Below are positions 1 to 6,603 of a stretch of DNA of 34,158 bases, piece by piece. Position numbers and translations under genes: made by a program. A model generated the notes under the pieces. It ran no database searches and was not told the DNA's origin. It worked only from the letters and a program-made list of their open reading frames with translations. This DNA is from a virus: positions 1 to 34,158 of the IMG/VR virus record IMGVR_UViG_3300032316_000233; one strand, written 5' to 3'. The stretch's first letter is position 1. Every line of letters begins with the position of its first letter.

Positions 1-192
1 TGCAAGGCGGCCGGCAGCCAGAAGCTGTGGGCGGAGCAGCATGGCGTGTCGGCCGCATACGTCAGTGACGTGATCAATGCGCTGCGGCCGCCGGGCCAGT
101 CGATCTTGGATGGGCTTGGGCTGGTGCGGGTTGTGCGCTACCGGGCGAAGGCGTCTGCGGCGCCAAAGGGGAAGAAGGAGGAAGAGGCATGA
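1..192 (+). CDS. Truncated helix-turn-helix phage regulator (C-terminal 63 aa)
   Basis: The window opens inside this reading frame; 63 codons and a TGA are visible. The residues SQKLWAEQHGVSAAYVSDVIN form a classic helix-turn-helix pattern (alanine and glycine-valine-serine turn, then a recognition helix), followed by ILDGLGL and a lysine/glutamate-rich tail. Small proteins of this kind are common in proteobacterial phages as Cro/NinH-like DNA-binding proteins; this is family resemblance, and the target is unknown. The stop overlaps the next start as ATGA, so it heads or belongs to the same early transcript. The N-terminus and promoter lie outside the window. Confidence 0.6.
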   Translation, partial: CKAAGSQKLWAEQHGVSAAYVSDVINALRPPGQSILDGLGLVRVVRYRAKASAAPKGKKEEEA

Positions 193-614
193 GTGGATGG
201 GAGCCCGTGAAGACCCGCCTGGGGCGGGGGGATCAGGTTGCTGTCTCCTGGCGCATTACTGGCGGGCGTGCGACGCCGGCGCTGGCGGTGTCTATCAGCA
301 AGTCTGTGTGCGAGCGCATGGGCCTGCAGAAGAACGAGAAGGGGGGGCCGGTGCAGCGGGTTGTGGTCGAGCGCGACCGGATGCGTGGCCGGGTTCGCTT
401 GCGCCTGGCGGCGGTTGGGACGCCGCGCGTCGAGTGCCGGCACATGGCTTGGAAGGACAAGGGCTGCACGGTTGGCGTGCCGCTTGATGACGTGAAGCTG
501 GCGGGCAGGAAGCCTGCGCAGGACGTGCCCTGGTCGATCGAGGACGGATGGCTGGTGGTGAAGCTGCCGGCCTGGGCGTGCCCGCCGATCCGGGTCTTGG
601 AGGAGCTGACATGA
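189..614 (+). CDS. Hypothetical phage protein, 141 aa
   Basis: The ATG at 189 overlaps the preceding stop and has a strong ribosome site (AAGGAGG at about 176-182, seven bases upstream). The protein is mixed alpha/beta in character, with an arginine-rich middle (ERDRMRGRVRLRL) and a C-terminal WSIEDGWLVVKLP segment. I see no catalytic motif, membrane segment or zinc site. It ends in an ATGA overlap with the next gene, which supports the frame over the overlapping alternative ORF at 77-487. I do not recognise a family. A role in early takeover or DNA binding is possible from position and basic charge, but that is only inference. Confidence 0.6.
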   Translation: MSGWEPVKTRLGRGDQVAVSWRITGGRATPALAVSISKSVCERMGLQKNEKGGPVQRVVVERDRMRGRVRLRLAAVGTPRVECRHMAWKDKGCTVGVPLDDVKLAGRKPAQDVPWSIEDGWLVVKLPAWACPPIRVLEELT

Positions 615-943
615 CTGACATCGTTGATCGTCTGAGTGGGTTAGCTCACGCGCTGCGAAAAGACGGCAAGCAGATGACCGGCCATGAAGTTAAGGAAGCA
701 GCCGACGAGATCGAGCGGCTGCGGGCCGAGCGCGATGAGGCGCAAGCAGAAGCCAACGCGGGCAGGCAGGCCGAGCATGACGCCGATCTGGAACGTCGTG
801 CCGTTGAGTCTGAGCGGGACCGGCTGCGAGAGGCGCTTCAACACGTCATTCTTTGGGTTGAGCAATACGCAAACCCGCAGGCCATCCTACCCTACAACAC
901 GAAGGCCGCTCGTGCCGCACTCAAGGAGACGGGACATGACTGA
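611..943 (+). CDS. Small coiled-coil early protein, 110 aa
   Basis: The start is the ATG at 611, inside the ATGA overlap and preceded by GGAGGAG; a longer ORF from 548 is less likely. After an N-terminal MTDIVDRLSGL the protein has a long charged heptad-like helix (about residues 25-75, rich in Glu, Arg and Ala, for example EIERLRAERDEAQAEA), then a short hydrophobic patch (VILWVEQY). Such coiled-coil proteins are frequent in phage early regions and usually lack an assigned function. Its first 17 bases of start region are repeated at the next gene (933-949), which is unusual. Confidence 0.6.
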   Translation: MTDIVDRLSGLAHALRKDGKQMTGHEVKEAADEIERLRAERDEAQAEANAGRQAEHDADLERRAVESERDRLREALQHVILWVEQYANPQAILPYNTKAARAALKETGHD

Positions 944-1013
944 CATCGTGGACTGGCTCGCCGCTTGGGCGATTGCAATGGGCGCGATGTTGTTCCTGGG
1001 ATGGCTTGACTAA
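936..1013 (+). CDS. Tiny single-span membrane protein, 25 aa
   Basis: A 25-codon frame starts at an ATG eight bases inside the previous gene, with AAGGAGACGGG just upstream. It begins MTDIVDWL and is then almost entirely hydrophobic (AAWAIAMGAMLFLGW), ending LD, so it would form one transmembrane helix with little outside the bilayer. The start region copies that of the preceding gene. Tiny hydrophobic early proteins are known in phages, often acting on the host membrane, but nothing here shows a target. It could also be an untranslated by-product of the duplicated start; the good ribosome site argues mildly for expression. Confidence 0.45.
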   Translation: MTDIVDWLAAWAIAMGAMLFLGWLD

Positions 1014-1097
1014 CCTTCAGCAGGTTTCGTAACCAATCATTCATGATCTTTCCTGTTGACTGTGTTAATGGTGGTCCAATCAGCAAGGACGAACGAC
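1014..1097 (+). promoter_or_regulatory. Leader region ahead of the phosphoesterase gene
   Basis: This 84-base gap is more AT-rich than its surroundings. It carries a direct repeat of TGTTGAC (1054-1060) and TGTTAAT (1063-1069), nine bases apart. TTGACT at 1056-1061 looks like a -35 element, but no good -10 lies 16-18 bases downstream, so a promoter is only possible. A ribosome site AAGGA (1085-1089) serves the ATG at 1098. The half-site TGTTGAC also occurs in the dyad at 6726-6743, which may mean a shared regulator or may be chance. Confidence 0.25.
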
Positions 1098-2081
1098 ATG
1101 GGACACCGATCCCTGACGGACGACGAACTGAGGTCGATCTATTCGGACGTGGTCGCGCATGGAAAGGCTGGCGCGGCGCGCAAGCGGGGGGTGGCAGAGA
1201 CTACCCTCCGCAATCAATTCGGCCGAGCCCTACAGGTACTCGACCTGCCAGATCTGACGATCCAGGCGATCCCCAACCGTGGTGAAGCGGACGACCTGCA
1301 AGAGGTTCAATGGGGCGTGGAGAATGGCGTCTTCGCAGTATTCGGGGACTGCCACTGGACCAACCCCACTCAGGAGCGCAGCGTAGCCCACGAGGCTCTC
1401 CTTCGCGCATTGCCAAACATCAAGCCCGACTTTCTTCTTTGCACAGGCGATGCCCTAGACTTCGGGGAGATCAGCCGGCACGACCCGGTCGGGTGGCAGC
1501 CTCATGTCAAGGTGAAGGAAACGCTTGAGGCTGGGCAGATGCACTTCGCCGAGCTCGCTGCGGCGGTCCCCCAGGCTAAGAAGTTTTGGACGATCGGCAA
1601 CCACGACGAACGCCACGACAACTACCTGGCCAAGCACGCGGCGGCGTTCGAGGGTGCGGAGGGCATGCTTCTCGCCGACAAGTTTCCTGACTGGCGCATG
1701 GCCTGGCGGTTCGACTTTGGCGCGTTTTACGCCCTGCACCGTTGGCACGCGGGTGAGCACGCCGCCTACAACAATGTCATGAAAGGCGCGTCCAGCATGG
1801 TCACGGGCGACACGCACAAGCTGCGCGTCACGCCTCGCGAGAACCTGCGGGGCCGCATGTACGGCGTCGAGACTGGGATGCTGGCGGACCCGAAGTGGCC
1901 GTGTTTCATTTACCTCAAGGGCAAGCCGACTGCCTGGACGTCGGGCTGGGTCGTGCTGACGGTTCGCAATGGGCGTCTCCTCCAGCCGGAGACGTGCGAG
2001 GTTTTGGATGGCGTCGCCTATTTCCGGGGCGAGGCTTTGGCGGGCAAGCCGCGAGTGCGTGTGCAAGCAAGGAGAGGATGA
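1098..2081 (+). CDS. HTH plus calcineurin-like metallophosphoesterase, 327 aa
   Basis: The catalytic domain carries the metallophosphoesterase signature in order: GDCH (Asp84, His86), GD (117-118), GNHD (167-170), a histidine cluster (His214, 217, 221) and GDTH (His240), which together would bind two metal ions and hydrolyse a phosphoester. In front of it, residues about 5-45 (LTDDELRSIY, then GVAETTLRNQFGRAL) read as a helix-turn-helix, so the protein may be tethered to DNA. I chose the ATG at 1098 because of the AAGGA site eight bases upstream; TTG (1056), GTG or ATG (1068) starts in frame would only add an unconserved leader. Related phage phosphoesterases are thought to act on nucleic acids or nucleotides. 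The substrate here is unknown. Confidence 0.85.
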   Translation: MGHRSLTDDELRSIYSDVVAHGKAGAARKRGVAETTLRNQFGRALQVLDLPDLTIQAIPNRGEADDLQEVQWGVENGVFAVFGDCHWTNPTQERSVAHEALLRALPNIKPDFLLCTGDALDFGEISRHDPVGWQPHVKVKETLEAGQMHFAELAAAVPQAKKFWTIGNHDERHDNYLAKHAAAFEGAEGMLLADKFPDWRMAWRFDFGAFYALHRWHAGEHAAYNNVMKGASSMVTGDTHKLRVTPRENLRGRMYGVETGMLADPKWPCFIYLKGKPTAWTSGWVVLTVRNGRLLQPETCEVLDGVAYFRGEALAGKPRVRVQARRG

Positions 2082-2082
2082 C

Positions 2083-2316
2083 ATGATGAAGCGTACCAAA
2101 ACTCCGATGGCCCAGTCTCCGCTGGTCGCCCTGGCCGAGCAGGCTGGGGACGTCGAAGCCGCACACGGTGTTCTGCTGGTGCGGACGCATGACGGTCAGA
2201 AGGCCATGTATCCCATGGACGAAAGCGACCCCGACGTGCTGGTGGGGCTGTTGACTTGGGGCACTGCGATGATCTTCGCCGCCGAAGAGATTGAAGACGA
2301 AGATGATGAGGCTTGA
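2083..2316 (+). CDS. Small acidic-tailed hypothetical protein, 77 aa
   Basis: The ATG at 2083 follows the phosphoesterase stop by one base and has GGAGAGGA upstream; a second ATG directly follows. The N-terminus is basic (MKRTKTP). The middle looks folded, and the last residues are strongly acidic (EEIEDEDDEA). No motif is recognisable. The 3' end overlaps the start of the next gene by 14 bases, so the pair is probably co-translated. Acidic small phage proteins sometimes mimic DNA or bind host enzymes, but that cannot be inferred here. Confidence 0.55.
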   Translation: MMKRTKTPMAQSPLVALAEQAGDVEAAHGVLLVRTHDGQKAMYPMDESDPDVLVGLLTWGTAMIFAAEEIEDEDDEA

Positions 2317-2632
2317 TCTTGCTCAAGAGATGGAGAGGCTTCGTGAGGAAAATGCTCGAGTGCTATCGGACCTTGCGCAGGTTCATCGCCAGATCATACC
2401 GTGGATTGAAAAAGCGTCTCAGCTGACGGCTGATCTGCACTCGGCCAGAGATGCTCTGCCTAAGGAAGCGCATGCTGGGTTCTGCGCGGGCTTCGAGTCC
2501 GCGCGGGTTCAGCTTGAGGCGGCGGCGGAGAAGGCTCTGGCGGACTACCGATCGGTGATGAAGGCGATGCGCGCGGTGCGGTCGCCGGATCCCGTGCTGG
2601 CCACTGAGCCAGGGAAGCTGCCGGAGCGCTAG
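2303..2632 (+). CDS. Coiled-coil hypothetical protein, 109 aa
   Basis: The start is the ATG at 2303 (or the adjacent 2306); the only upstream alternative is a TTG at 2291. The N-terminal 50 residues form a charged helix with heptad spacing (LAQEMERLREENARVLSDLAQ). A second helix follows around residues 55-95, and the tail is flexible and proline-containing. There is no enzymatic motif. It is the last gene of the rightward early cluster: its TAG shares the bases CTAG with the stop of the oppositely oriented HTH gene, and a hairpin spans the junction. Confidence 0.55.
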   Translation: MMRLDLAQEMERLREENARVLSDLAQVHRQIIPWIEKASQLTADLHSARDALPKEAHAGFCAGFESARVQLEAAAEKALADYRSVMKAMRAVRSPDPVLATEPGKLPER

Positions 2633-2681
2633 AGCTTTCGCTCCGGCGGCGGGTTCTGCTCGTGCCAGCTGCCGGAGCGCT
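2616..2681. repeat. 15-bp direct repeat pair at the convergent junction
   Basis: AGCTGCCGGAGCGCT occurs at 2616-2630 (last codons of the rightward gene) and again at 2667-2681 (inside the leftward HTH gene), 51 bp apart. One copy supplies an arm of the hairpin at 2621-2646. It may mark a small duplication or recombination point between the two early gene blocks. Confidence 0.5.
2621..2646. terminator. Bidirectional hairpin at convergent gene ends
   Basis: CCGGAGCG (2621-2628) and CGCTCCGG (2639-2646) form a perfect 8-bp stem with a 10-base loop containing both convergent stop codons. There is no U-tract on either side, so this is a hairpin-type stop or an mRNA end stabiliser rather than a canonical intrinsic terminator. 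Confidence 0.4.
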
Positions 2682-2844
2682 CGAGCCACGCTGCGACGTC
2701 GTCGGGGATCCTGACGGCGCCTCGGGCCCACTGGCGGACGGTGCCCTCCTGCCGACCGAGGGCGGCGGCGAAACCGCGCTGGCTCCATCGGAGCGCAGCG
2801 AGGCATTCGCGGAGGCGGGTGGGGGTCATCGGGTCTGTCCTCAT
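2629..2844 (-). CDS. Small helix-turn-helix protein, 71 aa
   Basis: The start is the ATG at 2844, in ATGA overlap with the zinc-ribbon gene upstream; an ATG five codons further in (2829) is an alternative. The core reads LRECLAALRWSQRGFAAALG, then RQEGTVRQWARG, then VRIPDDVAAWLE, a standard lambda-repressor-like fold (helices 1-4, with TVRQWARG as recognition helix). The tail is short and basic. It is much smaller than a full CI repressor, so a Cro-like or accessory role is likelier. It is last in a three-gene leftward operon and may regulate the promoter at 3402-3446, which is inference from position only. Confidence 0.65.
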   Translation of the reverse strand: MRTDPMTPTRLRECLAALRWSQRGFAAALGRQEGTVRQWARGAVRIPDDVAAWLERSGSWHEQNPPPERKL

Positions 2845-3098
2845 GACTTTCGCTTTTCGCGCGAGAAGATTTGCTTGCCTCGGATCCGGGCGTAGTACGC
2901 CTGGAGTTTTTCGCGGTGGAGGCACCCGCAGGATTTCTGCCCAGCCCGCAAAGCTTTGCGCGTGATGGCCTTTGCGGTGCCGCAAACGCATTGGCAAAGC
3001 CACCTAGTGGGTTTTCCATGTCCACCCCCGTCTTCGCGAGAGAGGACGCGCAAGCGGCCGAATGTCTGGCCAGTTAGGTCTTCGGCTCGGTTGGTCAT
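2841..3098 (-). CDS. Stand-alone zinc-ribbon protein related to phage AP2/HNH endonuclease N-domains, 85 aa
   Basis: The sequence starts with LTGQTFGRLRVLSRE, followed by WLCQCVCG and SCGCL. This is the hallmark of the N-terminal DNA-binding module found in many phage homing endonucleases of the HNH and AP2 types, where Cys-x-Cys-x2-3-Cys and Cys-Gly-Cys bind zinc. Here the protein stops soon after the module and ends in a basic tail (SREKRKS), so no nuclease domain is present. AGGA lies upstream of the ATG at 3098. It may be a DNA-binding relic or an independent small regulator. It overlaps the downstream HTH start by four bases. Confidence 0.65.
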   Translation of the reverse strand: MTNRAEDLTGQTFGRLRVLSREDGGGHGKPTRWLCQCVCGTAKAITRKALRAGQKSCGCLHREKLQAYYARIRGKQIFSREKRKS

Positions 3099-3125
3099 GC
3101 GAGTTATCCTTTCTGAGAAAGTAAA

Positions 3126-3144
3126 GGGGGGGGCCTAGGCCCCC
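3126..3144. other. G-run and perfect palindrome between two leftward genes
   Basis: Eight Gs (3126-3133) run into a perfect 16-base palindrome GGGGGCCTAGGCCCCC (3129-3144) that includes the stop codon of the gene at 3135. It would form a tight hairpin on either strand. Without a U-tract it is more likely an mRNA structure separating two cistrons than a full terminator. Confidence 0.35.
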
Positions 3145-3353
3145 ACACCGTCACCGTTTGGGCCTGCAAGGGTGAGATCCGCCAGCGGATACCAAACGCC
3201 CTGATTCAGCTTGGCGCGAACCTCGCCACCGTTAATCGACACCAAGCCTGTGATCGTCAGCGCTTTCTTGCCATTGCCTCGGAACACCTTGCTACCAAGG
3301 CGGAAGCAGCCAACGGATGCAAAGTTGCGGACTTCGTGGCGGATGGTGGTCAT
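3135..3353 (-). CDS. Small hypothetical beta-rich protein, 72 aa
   Basis: The ATG at 3353 has a strong GAGGAGA site seven or so bases upstream and is the first gene after the promoter at 3402-3446. The protein alternates hydrophobic and polar residues (FASVGCFRLGSKVF, ALTITGLVSINGGEV, YPLADLTLAG), which suggests a small beta barrel or sheet, possibly SH3- or OB-like. No catalytic residues stand out and I do not recognise a family. It leads the three-gene leftward early operon with the zinc-ribbon and HTH proteins. Confidence 0.55.
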   Translation of the reverse strand: MTTIRHEVRNFASVGCFRLGSKVFRGNGKKALTITGLVSINGGEVRAKLNQGVWYPLADLTLAGPNGDGVGA

Positions 3354-3401
3354 CGGGGTATCTCCTCGTTCCGCCGGGCAGGATCGCCTCGGCTCCCCAG
3401 T

Positions 3402-3446
3402 CTTGTACGCACCATGCGGACATCACTCAAGAGCAAAATGCGTACA
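3402..3446 (-). promoter_or_regulatory. Leftward early promoter with flanking inverted repeat
   Basis: On the minus strand, TTGAGT (3430-3425) and TACAAG (3407-3402) are separated by exactly 17 bases and each match the sigma70 consensus at four of six positions. An 8-bp inverted repeat flanks the promoter: TGCGTACA (3439-3446) just upstream of the -35 and TGTACGCA (3404-3411) overlapping the -10. That arrangement fits an operator that would block polymerase. Transcription would begin near 3395, about 40 bases before the ATG at 3353. Confidence 0.5.
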
Positions 3447-3451
3447 TTTCC

Positions 3452-3483
3452 AAAAAAAGTTTGGGCGGCCCGGTCAGGCCGCC
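3452..3483 (-). terminator. Intrinsic terminator of the leftward replication operon
   Basis: On the minus strand, GGCGGCC (3483-3477) pairs with GGCCGCC (3470-3464) around a six-base loop holding the TGA stop of the primase gene. It is followed after five bases by a run of seven Ts (3458-3452). This is a good rho-independent terminator, and it separates the replication operon from the promoter at 3402-3446. Confidence 0.8.
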
Positions 3484-5783
3484 TCGTAGATCTTGGTCGG
3501 GGCGCCCCGCTGGCCCGTCCGCTGCAGCCGCACCGCGATCTGGCCCGCGTCCACCAGCGTCTGCATGACCTCCTCCCGCTCCCGCTTCTTCAGGAACTGC
3601 GTTGCCCGCGCCAGGTCGGAGCCCGTGATCGAGCCAGCCCGCTTGACAATCTGCAGCACCTTCTTGTGCGTGGCCTCGGTCTCGTTGTCGGAGACCTGAT
3701 CGTCGAAGAAGCTCTCGGCGTAACTGAGCAGCCAGGCCACGAAATCCCGGCTCATGGCGATGATCTCGCTGGTGATGATGGGCCGCACCGGGTCGCGGGC
3801 GATCGCCTCGATCATCGCGATCTTCGTCGACAGCTCCGTCGAGCGGACCCAGATGTAGCGCCCGTGGCGGCCGCGTTCGCGCTCCGTCAGCTTGATCGCC
3901 TTCAGCTCCTCGAGCGCGTCAGGATCCCAGGCCACCGAGATCAGGGACACGGCCGACGCTGACAGGTGCTGCTCGCCCGACAGGTTGCCGCCCGCCTTCT
4001 TGACTTCCCAGAATGCCTTCATCGCGTCCACCAGCGCTGCCGGCGGCGTGCGCGTGCGCTCCACGAAGCGGAACTCAGGGTAATCCTCGAAGGGCGGCAC
4101 CAGCAGGATGCGCGACAACATGCCGTTCTCCGCCATGGCCGGCTTCAGCGCAGGCGCCAGGCTGGAGGGGGTCGTCGAGCCGAAGACGTTGAAGTTTGGG
4201 TTGACAAGGTCGACGCGCTCGTTGGCCTTGTTGTCGACGTACTCCTGCCCATTGTAGATGCCCGAGGACGACGAGAAGAGCTCCAGCAGCATCTTCACGA
4301 TGCCGCGCTGGTGCGGGCTCGCGGTCTTCATCGCGACCTGCTCCAGCATCATGCCGAGCTCATCCATGTGGGAGATGCGGGACGGGTAGTCCTTCAGCGC
4401 GCGTAGCATGGCGCTGCCGGAGGAGAAGCTGTCGCCGCACAGCAGCTTGTCGAGGCCCGACGCCATGAACAGGCTCTTAATGCACTGGCGGCTGTGGTCC
4501 TTGCCCATGCCCGGCTTGGCGATCGCCACCGCGTACAGGTTCGTGCGCGTGTCCGTGAACTCCGTCCGGTAGCGCCGGCCGAACATCGTGCCGAGCGCGA
4601 CCAGCGTGTTGGCTAGGGCGAAGGTCGGCAGCGGATCCTGAGCCGTGTTCACGATCCAGCGGGTGATCTCGCCGACCAGGGAGCGGCTCTCAAACCACGC
4701 GTGCGGGAAGGTCTCGCGCGAGCCTGGCGGCAGATCCTTCGCGTTCTTCGCCGGCGGTGCCGGAGGCGGAGGGGGAGCTGGCGGCGGTGCGGCCACCTTG
4801 GCGCGCAGCTTGGAGGTGTCGATCGGGTTCTCCGCGATCTCGGCCTTCTCAGCGTTCAGGGCGACGTCGAAGGGGGCGACCCAGCCGTGCTCCATCGCGA
4901 GGTGGTAGATCGTGCCTGCGCCGATCCTGCGGGGCGGGCTGCGGCGGTAGCTGGCCCATCGCTCGCGGCAGGCTGCGGCGTCATATTTCGAGGAGGTCGA
5001 GGACCAGCCGTCGAACACGTCGAACCCCTGGCCGCCGGTGGCGGCGTAGATCGCCATGCCGACGCGGTTCCAATCTTCCCAATGCAGGTCGGGGTTCGGG
5101 ATGGCCTGGAGCGCCAGGGCGACCGCCTCGTGCGTGCCCTCCAGGACGGGGTTGGCCATCGGCGCAGCGCCGCTCTGGGGCTGCTCGGGCGCGCCCACCA
5201 TGTCCGGCGGCAGGATCTCGCGGACGCGCCGCAGAACCTCCTCCAACTGCTCTGGGGTGCAGGGCGGGAGATCCTCGAGGGGGATGTCTGCCAGATGCTC
5301 GATCGGCCACGCGTAGGGCTTCTGCGTGTCGGGGTGCGTGGCGTAGGCCACAAACTGCTGGCCCTCGCCGAGCACCTCCAGGGGGCCAACGCGGCGCTTG
5401 CGCATGCGGCCGCCGACGGCGCGGTAGTTCAGCATCATCTTCGGCGCCCGGCCGACGCGCACGGCGGGCGTCTCGCCCAGCACGCTGACGATGCAGGAGC
5501 GCAGGCGGAAGGATAGCTGCTCATCGAGCGTGTCGATGTCGAAGCCGAGGACATCTCCGCACATGATGCCAATGCCGGCGCCAGGCCAACGCTTCCAGAG
5601 GTTCACCTGATAGACGTTCGCGGGCTGGTCGAGGTAGCGCTCCCACGACTGCATGTTCCGCCAACCGGCGGAGGAGGCCCAGACGCCGGGCTTCTTGGTC
5701 CCTGGCATGATGGGGATGATCGAGTATCCGTTGTCGATCAGGCGCTCGCCATGGAGCTGGAAGTAGTTCGGGCTGTCGGACAT
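3474..5783 (-). CDS. Primase-polymerase / helicase fusion, 769 aa
   Basis: The N-terminal region (about 10-190) resembles the bifunctional primase/polymerase (AEP) domain: GIGIMCG followed by FDIDTLDE, with Asp82 and Asp84 as the likely metal-binding pair, and a later LEVLGEGQQFVAYATHP block. Residues about 220-300 match a primase C-terminal PriCT-2-like domain (HWEDWNRVGMAIYAATGG to TIYHLAMEHGW). After a proline-rich linker (331-345) comes an ATPase domain of the DUF3987 type, with Walker A KPGMGKD (423-429) and a Walker B-like SHMDELG (471-477). It should prime and unwind DNA for phage replication in the cytoplasm. It follows RusA with TGATG coupling, and its transcript ends at the terminator at 3452-3483. 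Confidence 0.85.
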   Translation of the reverse strand: MSDSPNYFQLHGERLIDNGYSIIPIMPGTKKPGVWASSAGWRNMQSWERYLDQPANVYQVNLWKRWPGAGIGIMCGDVLGFDIDTLDEQLSFRLRSCIVSVLGETPAVRVGRAPKMMLNYRAVGGRMRKRRVGPLEVLGEGQQFVAYATHPDTQKPYAWPIEHLADIPLEDLPPCTPEQLEEVLRRVREILPPDMVGAPEQPQSGAAPMANPVLEGTHEAVALALQAIPNPDLHWEDWNRVGMAIYAATGGQGFDVFDGWSSTSSKYDAAACRERWASYRRSPPRRIGAGTIYHLAMEHGWVAPFDVALNAEKAEIAENPIDTSKLRAKVAAPPPAPPPPPAPPAKNAKDLPPGSRETFPHAWFESRSLVGEITRWIVNTAQDPLPTFALANTLVALGTMFGRRYRTEFTDTRTNLYAVAIAKPGMGKDHSRQCIKSLFMASGLDKLLCGDSFSSGSAMLRALKDYPSRISHMDELGMMLEQVAMKTASPHQRGIVKMLLELFSSSSGIYNGQEYVDNKANERVDLVNPNFNVFGSTTPSSLAPALKPAMAENGMLSRILLVPPFEDYPEFRFVERTRTPPAALVDAMKAFWEVKKAGGNLSGEQHLSASAVSLISVAWDPDALEELKAIKLTERERGRHGRYIWVRSTELSTKIAMIEAIARDPVRPIITSEIIAMSRDFVAWLLSYAESFFDDQVSDNETEATHKKVLQIVKRAGSITGSDLARATQFLKKREREEVMQTLVDAGQIAVRLQRTGQRGAPTKIYEAA

Positions 5784-6217
5784 CAGAGGGGTGCCACCGT
5801 CACGATCAAACAGGGCTGCTGGGAATAGGTCTTGCGGGCGACGATCTCGACGACCTGCGCGTCATCGCGGAACACCACCGTGTTCAGCGCGTCGAGCGCG
5901 GCCTTGAGTGTGTTGTCAAGGTCGGGCCGCTTGAGCGGAAAGGCGCGCCGGGCGAGCGCGTCGGCGACGAGCCTCTTCGGAGCGGAGCGCGGGATCCCGA
6001 ATTGAGCCTCGACCTCGATGCGGACGGGGCCCTCGAGGGGCAGCGCGCCGGCCATCGCGTTCTGCGCTTCGTGGCGGATCATCGCCTCATACATGCGCGT
6101 TTTCTGCGGCGTGAAGGCGACGGAGCGGCCATTGGCCAGTCGGCCGATGCGGGCGCGGCCTTTGGCCTGGGGCTCGCCCATAAGCACAATGGTGATGCGT
6201 TGCGTCGGCAGGGTCAT
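5783..6217 (-). CDS. rusA: RusA-type Holliday junction resolvase, 144 aa
   Basis: Length and motifs fit RusA, a homodimeric endonuclease that cuts four-way junctions and is usually phage-derived. Visible are GEPQAKGRAR near the N-terminus and the catalytic block KRPDLDNTLKAALDALN, with Asp99, Asp101 and Lys105 corresponding to the conserved acidic pair and lysine. FRDDAQV (Asp118/119) supplies the third acidic position. Its start overlaps the regulator stop (ATGA) and its stop overlaps the primase start (TGATG), so the three are one translational unit. It would resolve recombination intermediates created by the annealing/nuclease operon across the divergent control region. Confidence 0.92.
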   Translation of the reverse strand: MTLPTQRITIVLMGEPQAKGRARIGRLANGRSVAFTPQKTRMYEAMIRHEAQNAMAGALPLEGPVRIEVEAQFGIPRSAPKRLVADALARRAFPLKRPDLDNTLKAALDALNTVVFRDDAQVVEIVARKTYSQQPCLIVTVAPL

Positions 6218-6603
6218 GTGAAGTCCCCCGCTCTCAAGCCGAGGCCGGTGTGCTCATTCAGCGCTTCCAGCGAAGCTGGAGATGGCACGACGCTCGCGCG
6301 GATCCATTGATGCATGGAGGTGTGGTGGACGCCGATCGCGCTGGCGGTAGCGGAGGCCGTGACGCCTTGGCTTTGCATCCACCGTATGAGGGCGGCGGAA
6401 CCCTTCGGCAGGTGATCCGTTTCCGCCCAGATGGTCACGGGAACGTGACCGTCCGTATGCTGCTCAATTAGCAGCGCCAGGCGCGGGTGAGGGATGCGAC
6501 TGCCGCGCGCCCAGCGCCAGACTGCAGCGCGGGAGACCCCGATTTCTTCGGCGAAATCCGCGTAGGTTTGCTCGTTCCGAGCGAGCCAATCCTTCAGGTT
6601 CAT
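6214..6603 (-). CDS. Tandem helix-turn-helix regulator, 129 aa
   Basis: Two XRE-like DNA-binding units are visible. The first spans about residues 5-45 (YADFAEEIGVSRAAVWRWARGSRIP). The second spans about 70-115 (LIRWMQSQGVTASATASAIGV, then HHTSMHQWIRASVVPSP). A short linker containing VPVTIWAETD joins them. There is no recognisable cleavage or oligomerisation domain of CI type. It is the first gene of the leftward replication operon and is transcribed away from the control region at 6604-6826, so it is a natural candidate to bind the dyad at 6726-6743. The ribosome site AGGA lies about eight bases before the ATG. Confidence 0.75.
   Translation of the reverse strand: MNLKDWLARNEQTYADFAEEIGVSRAAVWRWARGSRIPHPRLALLIEQHTDGHVPVTIWAETDHLPKGSAALIRWMQSQGVTASATASAIGVHHTSMHQWIRASVVPSPASLEALNEHTGLGLRAGDFT

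Noticed and set aside
77-487. Open frame of 136 codons on the plus strand
   Set aside because: It overlaps the better supported gene at 189-614, has no good ribosome site, and its translation is Arg/Gly-rich low-complexity sequence typical of a shadow frame in GC-rich DNA.
1056-1097. Upstream TTG/GTG/ATG starts for the phosphoesterase
   Set aside because: They lack a spaced ribosome site and add a segment unrelated to the HTH; the ATG at 1098 has AAGGA at good distance.
2249-2255. TGTTGAC, same half-site as in the 6726-6743 dyad
   Set aside because: It lies in coding sequence, and a 7-mer is expected a few times by chance in a window of this size. The copy at 1054 is mentioned only as a possibility.
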